This document shows, piece by piece, positions 5,020-12,551 of a stretch of 15,822 nt of DNA. The position numbers were made by a program, and so were the translations under genes. A model generated the notes under the pieces. It was not told the origin of the DNA. It made no database searches and saw only the letters and a program-made list of their open reading frames with translations. This DNA comes from an uncultured Oscillospiraceae bacterium (GTDB taxonomy: Bacteria > Bacillota_A > Clostridia > Oscillospirales > Oscillospiraceae). The DNA lies in assembly GCA_900757695.1 (NCBI GenBank), contig CAAEOU010000324.1, forward strand, positions 1-15,822, in the 5' to 3' direction. Position 1 is the stretch's first letter. Each line of letters opens with the position of its first letter.

Positions 5020-7244
5020 GCCTGCACCTCCTCGAAGCGCATCCGATGGCAATATGCGCTTTGAATCCGATAGCCCTCCGGGGTTTCCGTGTACTCCACC
5101 CAATAGGTCATAACGCTGCGCTTCAGGCAGGCCAGATTCACGCCGTTTTGATCCACAAAGCCGCTGCCTTGCGCTCTGGCACACCAGATGCATTCCTTGA
5201 CGGTATCATTGTCGATCAGATTGGCCTCCATCTCCTGCTGCACCTGCCGGTCGATCAGAAGCGTGATGCCATCCCACGGATGAACGGGCGGTGTGAACGG
5301 CTGATTTTGCAGCTCTTTCATAAATGCCTCCTTAACACGCAGACGGTTTTCATGTTTTTCATGCAGGTAATATACCCGGTCGCAGGTTCCAAGCAGTATC
5401 TCCAGAATGTGCCGGCATTCCTTTCCCTGCTCCAGAAACACTTCCCGGCAGTTCGCACAGTAGACCAGATAGGGAAGATCGCTTTTCCCGGCCTGCCGCT
5501 CCGCAAGGCTCTGATAGAGAGCGGGATTTGCCGTCCTCATATGTCCACCCCAGCCGCAGCAATGTCCCTGCTCCGGCAGCTCCTGTGGGGTGTAACCGAA
5601 GCGCTGCGCCAGCTTCCGGACATCCTCACGGAATCCATCATTGTCTCGGGCAGCGCAGGGATCGAAGATGGCCGCAGCCGGAAAGGATGCCCGGTTGGTC
5701 AAATTCTCCACCTGCCCTAGGAGCCGGTACAGAGATACCGTCTGGATCTCGGGCACCAATCGAGAAAGCATCAGCTCACAGGTGGCACAGGCCAACACGA
5801 AAACAGGACGGCCCATATCACTCCATGTCTGCCGGAGCCACTGGCTGTTTGCCTCCCAGCGTTTCTGATCTCCTGCCCACCAAGCGCCGACACCACAGCA
5901 GCCCAGCACAACGCCCGCCTGGAACGTCTCTGTTAGAAGCCTTCCGGCCTGAATTGTCTGCTCCGGCAGTGACGCCGGAAGCCGGCACCCCGGGAAGAAT
6001 ACATAGCGGCAGGAGGGCTGTCCCGGCGGCAGCAGTGCCAATGCGCACTCCCCGGACACAGAATCCAGCTCCCGGAGCCAGAAATCGTGAAGCGCCTCCG
6101 GCTGGATTCCCTCCGCTACACGGGCGGTTCGGGACATCTGGAACATGGTTCCCAGATCAATTTCCTCGGGGCATCTGTCTTTACAGTTGCCGCAGAGATT
6201 GCAGGAATACGTCTGCCGGGTCATGGTTCTGCTGGCGAGAAAATGGGGACCGGAATCCGCCATCAGCTCCATGGCGATCTGCTCAGGAGCCTTTCCGTAT
6301 TTGGCCAGCATCCCGCAGTCCTTCATGCACATATCGCAGTTGCACTGGAGACAGCGTCCCGCCTCCTGCTTCAGCTCCGCCTTTGTATAGCCGGTTTCCG
6401 GATCGGCGGGAGCCACCGACTGTGCCGGCTCCACAGGCGGGAGCGTCAGTTTCTCCGGAAAGCACCGGCTTTTCCCGGACTTTTCCGGCATTCGTCCGGT
6501 CTGGAGCAGAGTCTCCATACCCACAGAGACTCTCGCCCCGGCGGCCATGGACTCCATCAGCGGCATCCCACAGACTCCGCCGCCGCAGAACACGCCCTGC
6601 CGGGCAGTTCTGCAGGACTGGCTGTCCCACCCGGAAAGCAGGCCGAAATCCGCACCTCCTTCGCCGGTTGCCACATAGACTCCACGAAAACCGGAAAGCT
6701 CCGACAGGTCGGTTACGACATGACCGTACCGGAAGTCGATGGTTTCCACAGAAAGCTGGCGGGAAATATCCTGCTGAAAAACGGAATACTTCGGGTGGGT
6801 CCGCAGGCTTCCGCCCCAGGCATCCGATTTCTCGAACACCGTGACCCGGTATTTTTTTCGGGCCATATGCAGCGCCAGAGCCAACCCTGCCGGGCCGGCT
6901 CCAACCACAGCGATCCCGGCGTCCTTTTTCGGGATCTGAAATACATCCGGCTGGGGATCGCCGGACAGACGGATCACCGCCTGCTCCAGCAGTCCCATAG
7001 CCATTGCGCCTCCCGCCTTTTCCCGAAGGCAAGCGCCGGTGCAGGGTCTTGGACATAGCTCCGCTGCGATGCTGGGGAATACCAAGGCAGTCCGCAGATC
7101 CCGATAGGCAGAGCTGACGCGGCCCTTTCCTGCTTTTTTCAGGAAAGCACGCACATCCAGTCCAAAGGGACAGGCTCCGGAACAGGGAGCCGGCGCGTCA
7201 TGGGCGCAGGTTCCAACATAGGTGGCTAACTGTGACAGCTCCAT
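5016..7244 (-). CDS. FAD-dependent pyridine-nucleotide oxidoreductase with two 4Fe-4S motifs and CCG domains (DVU_1558-type)
   Basis: This 742-residue multidomain protein is probably the redox partner that takes electrons from the aldehyde oxidoreductase. In order: a Cys-rich N-terminus like that of glutamate synthase small subunit/dihydropyrimidine dehydrogenase (C13, C21, C25, C64, C68, C72); an FAD Rossmann motif GIAVVGAGPAGLALAL (110-125) with a VFEKSDAWGGSLRTHP segment; Cys clusters CLQCNCDMCMKDCG (298-311) and CNLCGNCKDRCP (348-359), the latter a standard CxxCxxCxxxCP ferredoxin motif; then two CCG-type domains like HdrB/GlpC (FFPGC with CCGVGAW, 416-455; DPC with CCGWGGH and CANC, 528-599). 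Residues 650-742 form an extra module with C685, C688, C706 and C732. The NAD(P)-binding segment appears reduced compared with glutamate synthase relatives. The ATG at 7244 has AAAGGAG ten bases upstream, and 29 bases separate it from the oxidoreductase gene. Confidence 0.85.
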   Translation of the reverse strand: MELSQLATYVGTCAHDAPAPCSGACPFGLDVRAFLKKAGKGRVSSAYRDLRTALVFPSIAAELCPRPCTGACLREKAGGAMAMGLLEQAVIRLSGDPQPDVFQIPKKDAGIAVVGAGPAGLALALHMARKKYRVTVFEKSDAWGGSLRTHPKYSVFQQDISRQLSVETIDFRYGHVVTDLSELSGFRGVYVATGEGGADFGLLSGWDSQSCRTARQGVFCGGGVCGMPLMESMAAGARVSVGMETLLQTGRMPEKSGKSRCFPEKLTLPPVEPAQSVAPADPETGYTKAELKQEAGRCLQCNCDMCMKDCGMLAKYGKAPEQIAMELMADSGPHFLASRTMTRQTYSCNLCGNCKDRCPEEIDLGTMFQMSRTARVAEGIQPEALHDFWLRELDSVSGECALALLPPGQPSCRYVFFPGCRLPASLPEQTIQAGRLLTETFQAGVVLGCCGVGAWWAGDQKRWEANSQWLRQTWSDMGRPVFVLACATCELMLSRLVPEIQTVSLYRLLGQVENLTNRASFPAAAIFDPCAARDNDGFREDVRKLAQRFGYTPQELPEQGHCCGWGGHMRTANPALYQSLAERQAGKSDLPYLVYCANCREVFLEQGKECRHILEILLGTCDRVYYLHEKHENRLRVKEAFMKELQNQPFTPPVHPWDGITLLIDRQVQQEMEANLIDNDTVKECIWCARAQGSGFVDQNGVNLACLKRSVMTYWVEYTETPEGYRIQSAYCHRMRFEEVQA

Positions 7245-7273
7245 AACGCGCCGTCTCCTTTCATTTCCGTTGA

Positions 7274-10120
7274 TTACATGGGTCTGCCGGCGATGTCGTC
7301 CAGAACATCCTCCATATCAGGCCCCAGGTAGTATTTTGCAGGCTTCAGTTCCTGACCATTCTGCTTTGCGGCCAATGCAGCCTTGACCTTGTCCGGGGTA
7401 GCGGGCAGCTCGTAGATCCGGCAGCCGGTGGCGTCCTTGATGGCGTTGATGACTGCCATATGGCCGGAGGACTGGAATACCTCAGAGCAGCCGGAGGAGC
7501 CGAAGGGGCCAAGGGGTCTGGGTGTCTCGGAATACTCCACCCGAATGTCATCGGGAATATCCTGAATCTGAGGAATGCCGCAGGCGATCATATTCCGGTG
7601 CCGCTTAATATCCTGATAATCCTCGCTGAGGGCAAAGCCGATGGAGTGAGAAATGCCGCCGTAGGCCTGACCGTCCACGGCCAGCTTGTTTCCGATCACG
7701 CCGATGTCCACACAGCTGGCATAGCGCAAAACCTTGGTCTTGCCGGTGTTCACATTCACCTCGACCAGAGCGGTGTTGACGCCGTACATCCATTCGCCGT
7801 CCTTGTCCCCCTCGCCGGTGTTGGGGTTGAGGCCGGGATCAATGCCCTTGTTCATCAGGTCATCGTGTCCGATATACTTGGTGGGAATCCCCTCAGCCAC
7901 CATTTCCGCATAGGTGCGCAGGGTGCCGTCAGGCTTCTTCATGGCTGCCATCAGCTGCTCAGCGGCAGCGATGGTAGCACGGCCGTTCATAAAGTGGCTG
8001 CGGCTGGCTGCTGCAACGCCGCTGTCGGGGCAGCGGTGGGAGTCGTTCATGACCAAGCGAACCTGCTCAGGCTTGATGCCGATCTTCTCCAGCGCCTTGA
8101 CCGTGACAGTCAGGGTGCCAATGTCGCCGCCCTGGCCCATGTCTTCCCAGGTGTTGTACACGCCGATCATGCCGTCCGGCATCAGCTCCAGAGCCACCTC
8201 AGCCTTATCCCACATACCAAGGGTACACAGGAATCCGCCAAGGCTGATGCCAACGCCCATATTGCGGCCATCGGCACGGCCCTTCTCGGCCTCTGCCTTA
8301 AACTCGTCATAGTGGGGCTTCAGCATCTCCAGAAGCTTTTTGTAAAGATGCGCCTTGTAGGGGCGGTTGTTGATGGTGGTGTCGCTCTCCCCTGCCAGAT
8401 TCTGATAGCGGAACTGCCAGGGATCAATGCCTGCCTTCTCTGCCAGCATATCCATCAGTGCCTCGGAGAAGGTGTACACCTGAGGTGCGCCGAAGCCCCG
8501 GTAGGCTGCATTGAAGGCGTGGTTGGAAACGCCGCCCCGGGCAAGGGCCTTCACATTGGGGATGCTGTAGCCGTTGAAGGGAACGGAAATCAGGTTGTTG
8601 AAGATCTTGCTGGCCATGCCGGCATAGGCACCGTGATCCAGACCGATGTCGAACTCAGCAGCCATCAGCTTGCCGTTTTCGTCACAGGCCAGCTTGCCGT
8701 TGGTGTAGGTGGCGGAGCGCTTTCCGGACATATGGATGAATTCCTCATAGCTGAGAGAAAGGGTCACGGGAATGCCCAGATTCTGTACGGCTGTGGTGGC
8801 CAGCGCATAGGTATTGGCGGTGACGGAGTAGCCAAAGGAACCACCAACAGGGTTGCCGATGAGACGGAGCTTGTCCATGGGGATACCGCAGGCCTGTGCC
8901 ACGGATTCCCGGCCCTCGCCTACAGCCTGCGTCTTACACTGAACCACAATGTTGCCATCAGTGTCATAGTAGCCCTGGCATACATCGGGCTCGATGGGAA
9001 GATGGGGCTCACGCTGGGAGTGGAAGCTGCCCTCTACCACATATGCTGCCTCGTCAAAGATCTCCTCGGGATCCTCGCCCTTGTGGAGGGGCGCCTCCAT
9101 GTAGGAGTTGGGGCAGGTCTCATGCATCTGGATGGCGTTGGGCATACAGGCCTCGGGGTATGTGAAGTAGGAGGGCAGGATCTCAAGCTCCTGCTTCACT
9201 GCCGCAGCAGCAGCCCGGGCATGAGCCTCTGTGTCAGCAGCAACCAGTGCCACCACATCGCCCTTGCGGCAGACCTTGTCTCCAGCGATGACCGGGAAGG
9301 GAGGTGTTCCAGTGCCCTTCCAGCGGGGGATAATGGGAGGCATGTCAATGTTGTTGTTGCCCTTCACATCTGCGGCGGTCATGACCTTGATGATGCCAGG
9401 CATCTTCTCAGCCTCGGAGGTGTCGATGCTCAGGATTTTTGCGTGAGGCTCCGCAGCCAGCGTCACAGCCAGATAAGCCATGCCGCCGGGCATCTTCAGA
9501 GCGATGTCATCGCCGTAATCTGTCAGGCCGCAGACCTTTGCCACAGCAGAGGGACGGGGGCGGCTGGAGCCGTAGATCTCGGTTTCCCCTTCAAAATCAT
9601 AGGTAATGCTCTCCACGGTAGCTTCGCCCCGCATGACCTTTGCCGCAGCCATGACCGCGTCAATGAGGGGCTTGTAGCCAGTGCAGCGGCAGATGTTGTG
9701 GTTCTTCTGGAACCAGTCACGAACGTCCTCACGGGTGGGATTGAGGTTCTTCTGGAGCAGCACATAGGCAGATACAATGAAGCCGGGGGTACAGAAGCCG
9801 CACTGAGTGCCGCCGTACGTAATCCATGCCTGCTGGATGGGATGGAGATGCTGGGGAGTACCGATGCCCTCAATGGTGATGATCTCACTGTATTCGGGGA
9901 CATTCTTCATTTTCTTGTTGCAGCTCCGGCACAGCTCGCCGTTGAGTACGATGCTACATGCGCCACAGACACCGATGCCGCAGCCCACCTTGGTTCCGGT
10001 AAGACCCATACGCCGGATCACGGTTGCCAAGGTGTCCTTCTGGGGGTCGCATACCACCGGGCGGTCAACGCCGTTAATGGTCAGATGAATGCGCTCATAG
10101 CCTGTGGGTTGGTTGCTCAT
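7274..10120 (-). CDS. Molybdenum-dependent aldehyde oxidoreductase, D. gigas Mop type (xanthine oxidase family)
   Basis: It oxidises aldehydes to carboxylic acids at a molybdopterin-cytosine-dinucleotide Mo centre. The 948-residue single chain has a plant-type [2Fe-2S] domain (C47, C52, C55 and C64 or C67 in VGCGIGVCGACSIVLNG), a helical [2Fe-2S] domain (CGFC 107-110, CRC 144-146), then the two large Mo-binding domains. Mo-site marks are GNPVGGSFGYS (422-432), AAYRGFGAPQ (538-547), MGQGGDIGT (661-669) and GPFGSSGCSEVF (871-882), where E880 is the expected catalytic base. The GGSFGY wording and the nearly constant numbering offset match the D. gigas enzyme (about 907 residues) better than xanthine dehydrogenase (GGFGGK), as far as I recall. 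No FAD domain lies in the chain and no separate FAD-subunit gene is nearby, so electrons must leave through a partner, probably the 742-residue neighbour. The ATG at 10120 has AAAGGATG upstream. No in-frame TGA suggests selenocysteine. Confidence 0.93.
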   Translation of the reverse strand: MSNQPTGYERIHLTINGVDRPVVCDPQKDTLATVIRRMGLTGTKVGCGIGVCGACSIVLNGELCRSCNKKMKNVPEYSEIITIEGIGTPQHLHPIQQAWITYGGTQCGFCTPGFIVSAYVLLQKNLNPTREDVRDWFQKNHNICRCTGYKPLIDAVMAAAKVMRGEATVESITYDFEGETEIYGSSRPRPSAVAKVCGLTDYGDDIALKMPGGMAYLAVTLAAEPHAKILSIDTSEAEKMPGIIKVMTAADVKGNNNIDMPPIIPRWKGTGTPPFPVIAGDKVCRKGDVVALVAADTEAHARAAAAAVKQELEILPSYFTYPEACMPNAIQMHETCPNSYMEAPLHKGEDPEEIFDEAAYVVEGSFHSQREPHLPIEPDVCQGYYDTDGNIVVQCKTQAVGEGRESVAQACGIPMDKLRLIGNPVGGSFGYSVTANTYALATTAVQNLGIPVTLSLSYEEFIHMSGKRSATYTNGKLACDENGKLMAAEFDIGLDHGAYAGMASKIFNNLISVPFNGYSIPNVKALARGGVSNHAFNAAYRGFGAPQVYTFSEALMDMLAEKAGIDPWQFRYQNLAGESDTTINNRPYKAHLYKKLLEMLKPHYDEFKAEAEKGRADGRNMGVGISLGGFLCTLGMWDKAEVALELMPDGMIGVYNTWEDMGQGGDIGTLTVTVKALEKIGIKPEQVRLVMNDSHRCPDSGVAAASRSHFMNGRATIAAAEQLMAAMKKPDGTLRTYAEMVAEGIPTKYIGHDDLMNKGIDPGLNPNTGEGDKDGEWMYGVNTALVEVNVNTGKTKVLRYASCVDIGVIGNKLAVDGQAYGGISHSIGFALSEDYQDIKRHRNMIACGIPQIQDIPDDIRVEYSETPRPLGPFGSSGCSEVFQSSGHMAVINAIKDATGCRIYELPATPDKVKAALAAKQNGQELKPAKYYLGPDMEDVLDDIAGRPM

Positions 10121-10155
10121 ATTGTATCATCCTTTCGTCAGTTTTTCTATATGTG

Positions 10156-11151
10156 TCATTCAGCGCATTGCGCCGTATAAACCTGAATTAGCTCCGCCAC
10201 AATGGACACAGCGATCATGCCCGGGGTTCTGCCGCCGATGGGCAGACCGATGGGGGAATGTACCCAGGCGAGCTTTTCCCGGGAAACGCCCTGCTCCTCC
10301 AAAGAGCGATAGATGAGGTCGCGCTTGGTGCGGCTTCCGATCATCCCCACATAGCCGGCCTTTGTGGTAAGGGCCCAGGCAAGGGACTCCCGGTCGTTGC
10401 GGTGTCCCCGGGTAACAATGACAATAAAGTCCTGAGCAGACACCTTCTCAGGCGAAAGCTCGTCGTAGGCATCGCAGACGATGCACTCCGCTCCGGGGAA
10501 TCTCTGTGGGCAGGCGTATTCCTCCCGGTCATCCACCACCACGCAGTCAAAGCCCGCTGTCCGGGCAACCTTGGCAGTGGCCTCTGCCACATGCCCGGCA
10601 CCCATCAGAATCACTCTGGGCGTCACAGGAAGCAGTCCATGGAATAGCTGCTGAGGGTCGTCCTCGTCCAGCCTTCCGGCAATGGATTCCTCCACTCCCT
10701 TGGGCAGGACCGTTTTTCCGGAAACCCGGCAGCAGAGGATTACATCCTCCCCCTTCTGGACGAGAAAGAACTCCCCGGGGATTCGATCCCGCCGGGCAGA
10801 GTACAGCCTTTCCAGCACCGGAAGTGAACGATGGTCCAAAAGGCAGTAGCAGACCTCGGCGTCACCGCCGCAGATGGCGTCAGAGACTGTGGCATCTACG
10901 CCCCGCAGTTCAAAACGCTCCACGATGCCGGAGCCATTTTTCAGCACATCCCGTGCCGTTTCCACTGCAGACCACTCCAGAAAGCCGCCGCCGATGGTGC
11001 AGCGCATGGAGCCATCCTCAAGCACCAGCATTCCTGCGCCCTGTCCCCGTGGAGTTGATCCGCTGCTTTTGCGGATCATCGCCAGTACACACCTTTCGCC
11101 GGTGTGAACCAGCCAATAGGCCGAATCAAACAGATCTTTCAACGCAGTCAC
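10156..11151 (-). CDS. xdhC: XdhC/CoxI-family molybdenum cofactor maturation factor
   Basis: XdhC proteins bind the molybdenum cofactor, help add the terminal sulfido ligand and insert it into xanthine-oxidase-family enzymes; here the client is the adjacent aldehyde oxidoreductase. In the 331 residues: SGSTPRGQGAGMLV (30-43), GGGFLEWSAVETA (54-66) and the conserved CGG at 94-96 make the N-terminal XdhC/CoxI domain. VILMGAGHVAEATAKVA (180-196) starts a Rossmann-like domain, with TRGHRND (247-253), GMIGSRTKRD (269-278) and HSPIGLPIGGRTPGMIAVSIVAE (298-320). The GTG at 11151 overlaps the phosphatase stop as GTGA, but its spacing to GGAGAGGAG is short. A TTG at 11142 lies eight bases from that site and is a real alternative, giving a protein three residues shorter. 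Confidence 0.92.
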   Translation of the reverse strand: MTALKDLFDSAYWLVHTGERCVLAMIRKSSGSTPRGQGAGMLVLEDGSMRCTIGGGFLEWSAVETARDVLKNGSGIVERFELRGVDATVSDAICGGDAEVCYCLLDHRSLPVLERLYSARRDRIPGEFFLVQKGEDVILCCRVSGKTVLPKGVEESIAGRLDEDDPQQLFHGLLPVTPRVILMGAGHVAEATAKVARTAGFDCVVVDDREEYACPQRFPGAECIVCDAYDELSPEKVSAQDFIVIVTRGHRNDRESLAWALTTKAGYVGMIGSRTKRDLIYRSLEEQGVSREKLAWVHSPIGLPIGGRTPGMIAVSIVAELIQVYTAQCAE

Positions 11152-11759
11152 TCCTCTCCATAATTAATCTCCTGCTGTATCAACACTTCAGGAGCCTGTC
11201 CCGAGAATGCTACTCGAAAGCGCTCCCGCTGCCAAGTCACTCCGGTAATGGTTCCATAATTCATTACTTCCGGCAGTTTCTTTCCGGTCAGCGCCGCCTG
11301 TAGCATTCGGTTGACACCGCCGTGGGCAATGATGACAAGATCCTTTTCCGGCTTTTCCTCCAGAAGTCGCCGGAGGCATGCTGTCACACGGGTTCCGCAC
11401 TGGCTCATGGTCTCGCCGCCGGGCGGAGATATATATAAAGGATCTCTGCCCCGCCGTTCATACAGTTCCGGCCACCGAAGTCTGATCTCATCAAAGGGAA
11501 GTCCCGTCCAGCATCCCATATCTACTTCTGCCAGCTCCGGGCAGATCTCATAAGGCAGCCCCGCCGGGCCGGCGGTCTGTCTGCATCTCAGCAGCGGACT
11601 GGAAACGATCCTAGCATTTGGCAGTTTTCTTTGGAGATACAGTCCCACCTGTTCTGCCTGCTCCTGACCGGCAGCAGACAGCGGCAGCTCCATTCGTCCC
11701 AGGCAAAATCGCTTTCCATCCGGAAACGCAGGTTCTCCATGGCGGATCAGATAGATCAT
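11148..11759 (-). CDS. Histidine phosphatase (phosphoglycerate-mutase-like)
   Basis: The 203-residue protein has the catalytic IRHGE box (R6-H7-G8, phospho-accepting His), LSAAGQEQAEQVG, VSSPLLRCRQTA (second Arg region), ELAEVDMGCWTG (acid E78) and IIAHGGVNRML (second His, H146). This is the layout of alpha-ribazole-phosphatase-like small-molecule phosphatases. The ATG at 11759 is chosen because it makes an ATGA overlap with the upstream stop and begins MIYLIRHGE as usual; an in-frame start a little upstream would add six residues. It sits between the nucleotidyltransferase and XdhC genes, so a role with a nucleotide or cofactor intermediate is possible, but no substrate can be named. Confidence 0.88.
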   Translation of the reverse strand: MIYLIRHGEPAFPDGKRFCLGRMELPLSAAGQEQAEQVGLYLQRKLPNARIVSSPLLRCRQTAGPAGLPYEICPELAEVDMGCWTGLPFDEIRLRWPELYERRGRDPLYISPPGGETMSQCGTRVTACLRRLLEEKPEKDLVIIAHGGVNRMLQAALTGKKLPEVMNYGTITGVTWQRERFRVAFSGQAPEVLIQQEINYGEE

Positions 11760-12352
11760 CGTCTGCCTTCCACCCACTTTCGCACATAGTCCAGAAGTCT
11801 TTCATATTGCTCTCTGGTATCGGCATCCAAAAGAATGCCCGGATCCTCCACAGGAACTTGAAGCACAGGCGCCGACTTCAGAAATCCGGCCAGTCCTCCA
11901 TCTCCGCCAAAGCAGAGAATATCGGGGATCAGCTGCGCAGAAAACAGCACCGGATGTCCCGGCTGCCCCTGATAAACCGGCTGAGCAAAGAGGCTTTCCC
12001 TGTTGACGAGTACTCTTACGGTTTCCTCCCTGTAAAGGCACACATCTCCAGGGGAAAACAGAACCTGGTCACACTGATCCACAAGCCACTGTAGCCCCAG
12101 CTTCACCGAATCAAGCATCTGACTCCGGGCATATTTCGGATTGTACAGACAGGTTACAGGAAGATCAGAAAGGCTTTCATGAATTTCCTCTGCCCTGTGT
12201 CCCGTGACCACTGCTACCGGGTCACAGCCTGCCTCCAGCATTGTCAGAACGCCCCGCCGCAGAATCGTTTCTCCCTTCAGCGGCAGCATGGGCTTAAACG
12301 CCCCCATACGGGATGAGAGGCCTGCCGCCACGATCAGTCCGCCGATTTTCAT
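11756..12352 (-). CDS. MobA/MocA-like NTP transferase, probable Mo-cofactor cytidylyltransferase (DVU_1551-like)
   Basis: Members attach CMP or GMP to molybdopterin. In the 198-residue chain the nucleotide-binding signature AAGLSSRMGAFKPMLPL (9-25) is of the MocA/cytidylyltransferase type rather than MobA (which uses LAGGxSxRMGxDK). It also has VVTGHRAEE, NPKYARSQMLDSVKLGL, the metal-site SPGDV, GQPGHPVLFS and LLDADTREQYERL near the end. It is the first gene of the operon: ATG at 12352 with AAGAAGGCGG upstream. Since D. gigas-type aldehyde oxidoreductase uses the cytosine dinucleotide cofactor, CTP specificity is the natural inference. Some recalled DVU_1551 relatives are longer, with an extra domain; this one is the catalytic domain only. 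Confidence 0.85.
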   Translation of the reverse strand: MKIGGLIVAAGLSSRMGAFKPMLPLKGETILRRGVLTMLEAGCDPVAVVTGHRAEEIHESLSDLPVTCLYNPKYARSQMLDSVKLGLQWLVDQCDQVLFSPGDVCLYREETVRVLVNRESLFAQPVYQGQPGHPVLFSAQLIPDILCFGGDGGLAGFLKSAPVLQVPVEDPGILLDADTREQYERLLDYVRKWVEGRR

Positions 12353-12390
12353 GCGTTTCCGCCTTCTTTCGCCGTATATTTCCGGATGTT

Positions 12391-12420
12391 ATTATCATAC
12401 AGGAAAGGAGGCCTAAACAA
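12391..12420 (-). promoter_or_regulatory. Predicted promoter of the aldehyde oxidoreductase operon
   Basis: On the minus strand, TTGTTT (12415-12420) lies 18 bases before GATAAT (12391-12396), within an extended TGTATGATAAT. TATGAT (12394-12399) is an overlapping alternative -10. Transcription would begin about 30 bases before the ATG at 12352. No other promoter is evident inside the operon. Confidence 0.5.
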
Positions 12421-12421
12421 A

Positions 12422-12458
12422 AGCAACAAATTGTGAAAACCATCAATCCTTTGTTGCT
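12422..12458. promoter_or_regulatory. Perfect inverted repeat between divergent promoters, candidate operator
   Basis: AGCAACAAA (12422-12430) and TTTGTTGCT (12450-12458) are exact 9-bp inverted copies separated by 19 bases. The repeat begins two bases from the minus-strand -35 and ends on the first base of the plus-strand -35. This is where a shared regulator would bind. The regulator gene is not in the window. Confidence 0.5.
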
Positions 12459-12486
12459 GTACAAATCAGACAATTCACATTATGAT
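12458..12486 (+). promoter_or_regulatory. Predicted promoter of the flavin oxidoreductase gene
   Basis: TGTACA (12458-12463) and TATGAT (12481-12486) are separated by exactly 17 bases and are close to the sigma-70/SigA consensus. Transcription would start near 12493, giving a leader of about 60 bases before the AAAGGAG site at 12537-12543. Confidence 0.55.
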
Positions 12487-12551
12487 ACTTATGAATCAAA
12501 CCAATACTCAAAATCACTACAGAATACCAGCAGCTGAAAGGAGTTCCATAT

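Noticed and set aside
5528..6844. A 438-codon plus-strand frame, rich in Pro, Arg and Ser, opposite the 742-residue redox protein
   Set aside because: The low-complexity Pro/Arg/Ser composition and its antisense position show a frame shadow.
7460..10180. A 906-codon open frame on the plus strand opposite the aldehyde oxidoreductase gene
   Set aside because: It is antisense to a protein with every expected motif. Long mirror frames are normal in GC-rich genes with strong third-position bias, and its translation shows no recognisable domain.
7274..11151. Selenium-dependent molybdenum hydroxylase locus
   Set aside because: XdhC plus a MocA-like protein recalls such loci, but no ssnA, yqeB, yqeC or selD-like genes and no in-frame TGA were seen. 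The oxidoreductase matches the Mop aldehyde type.
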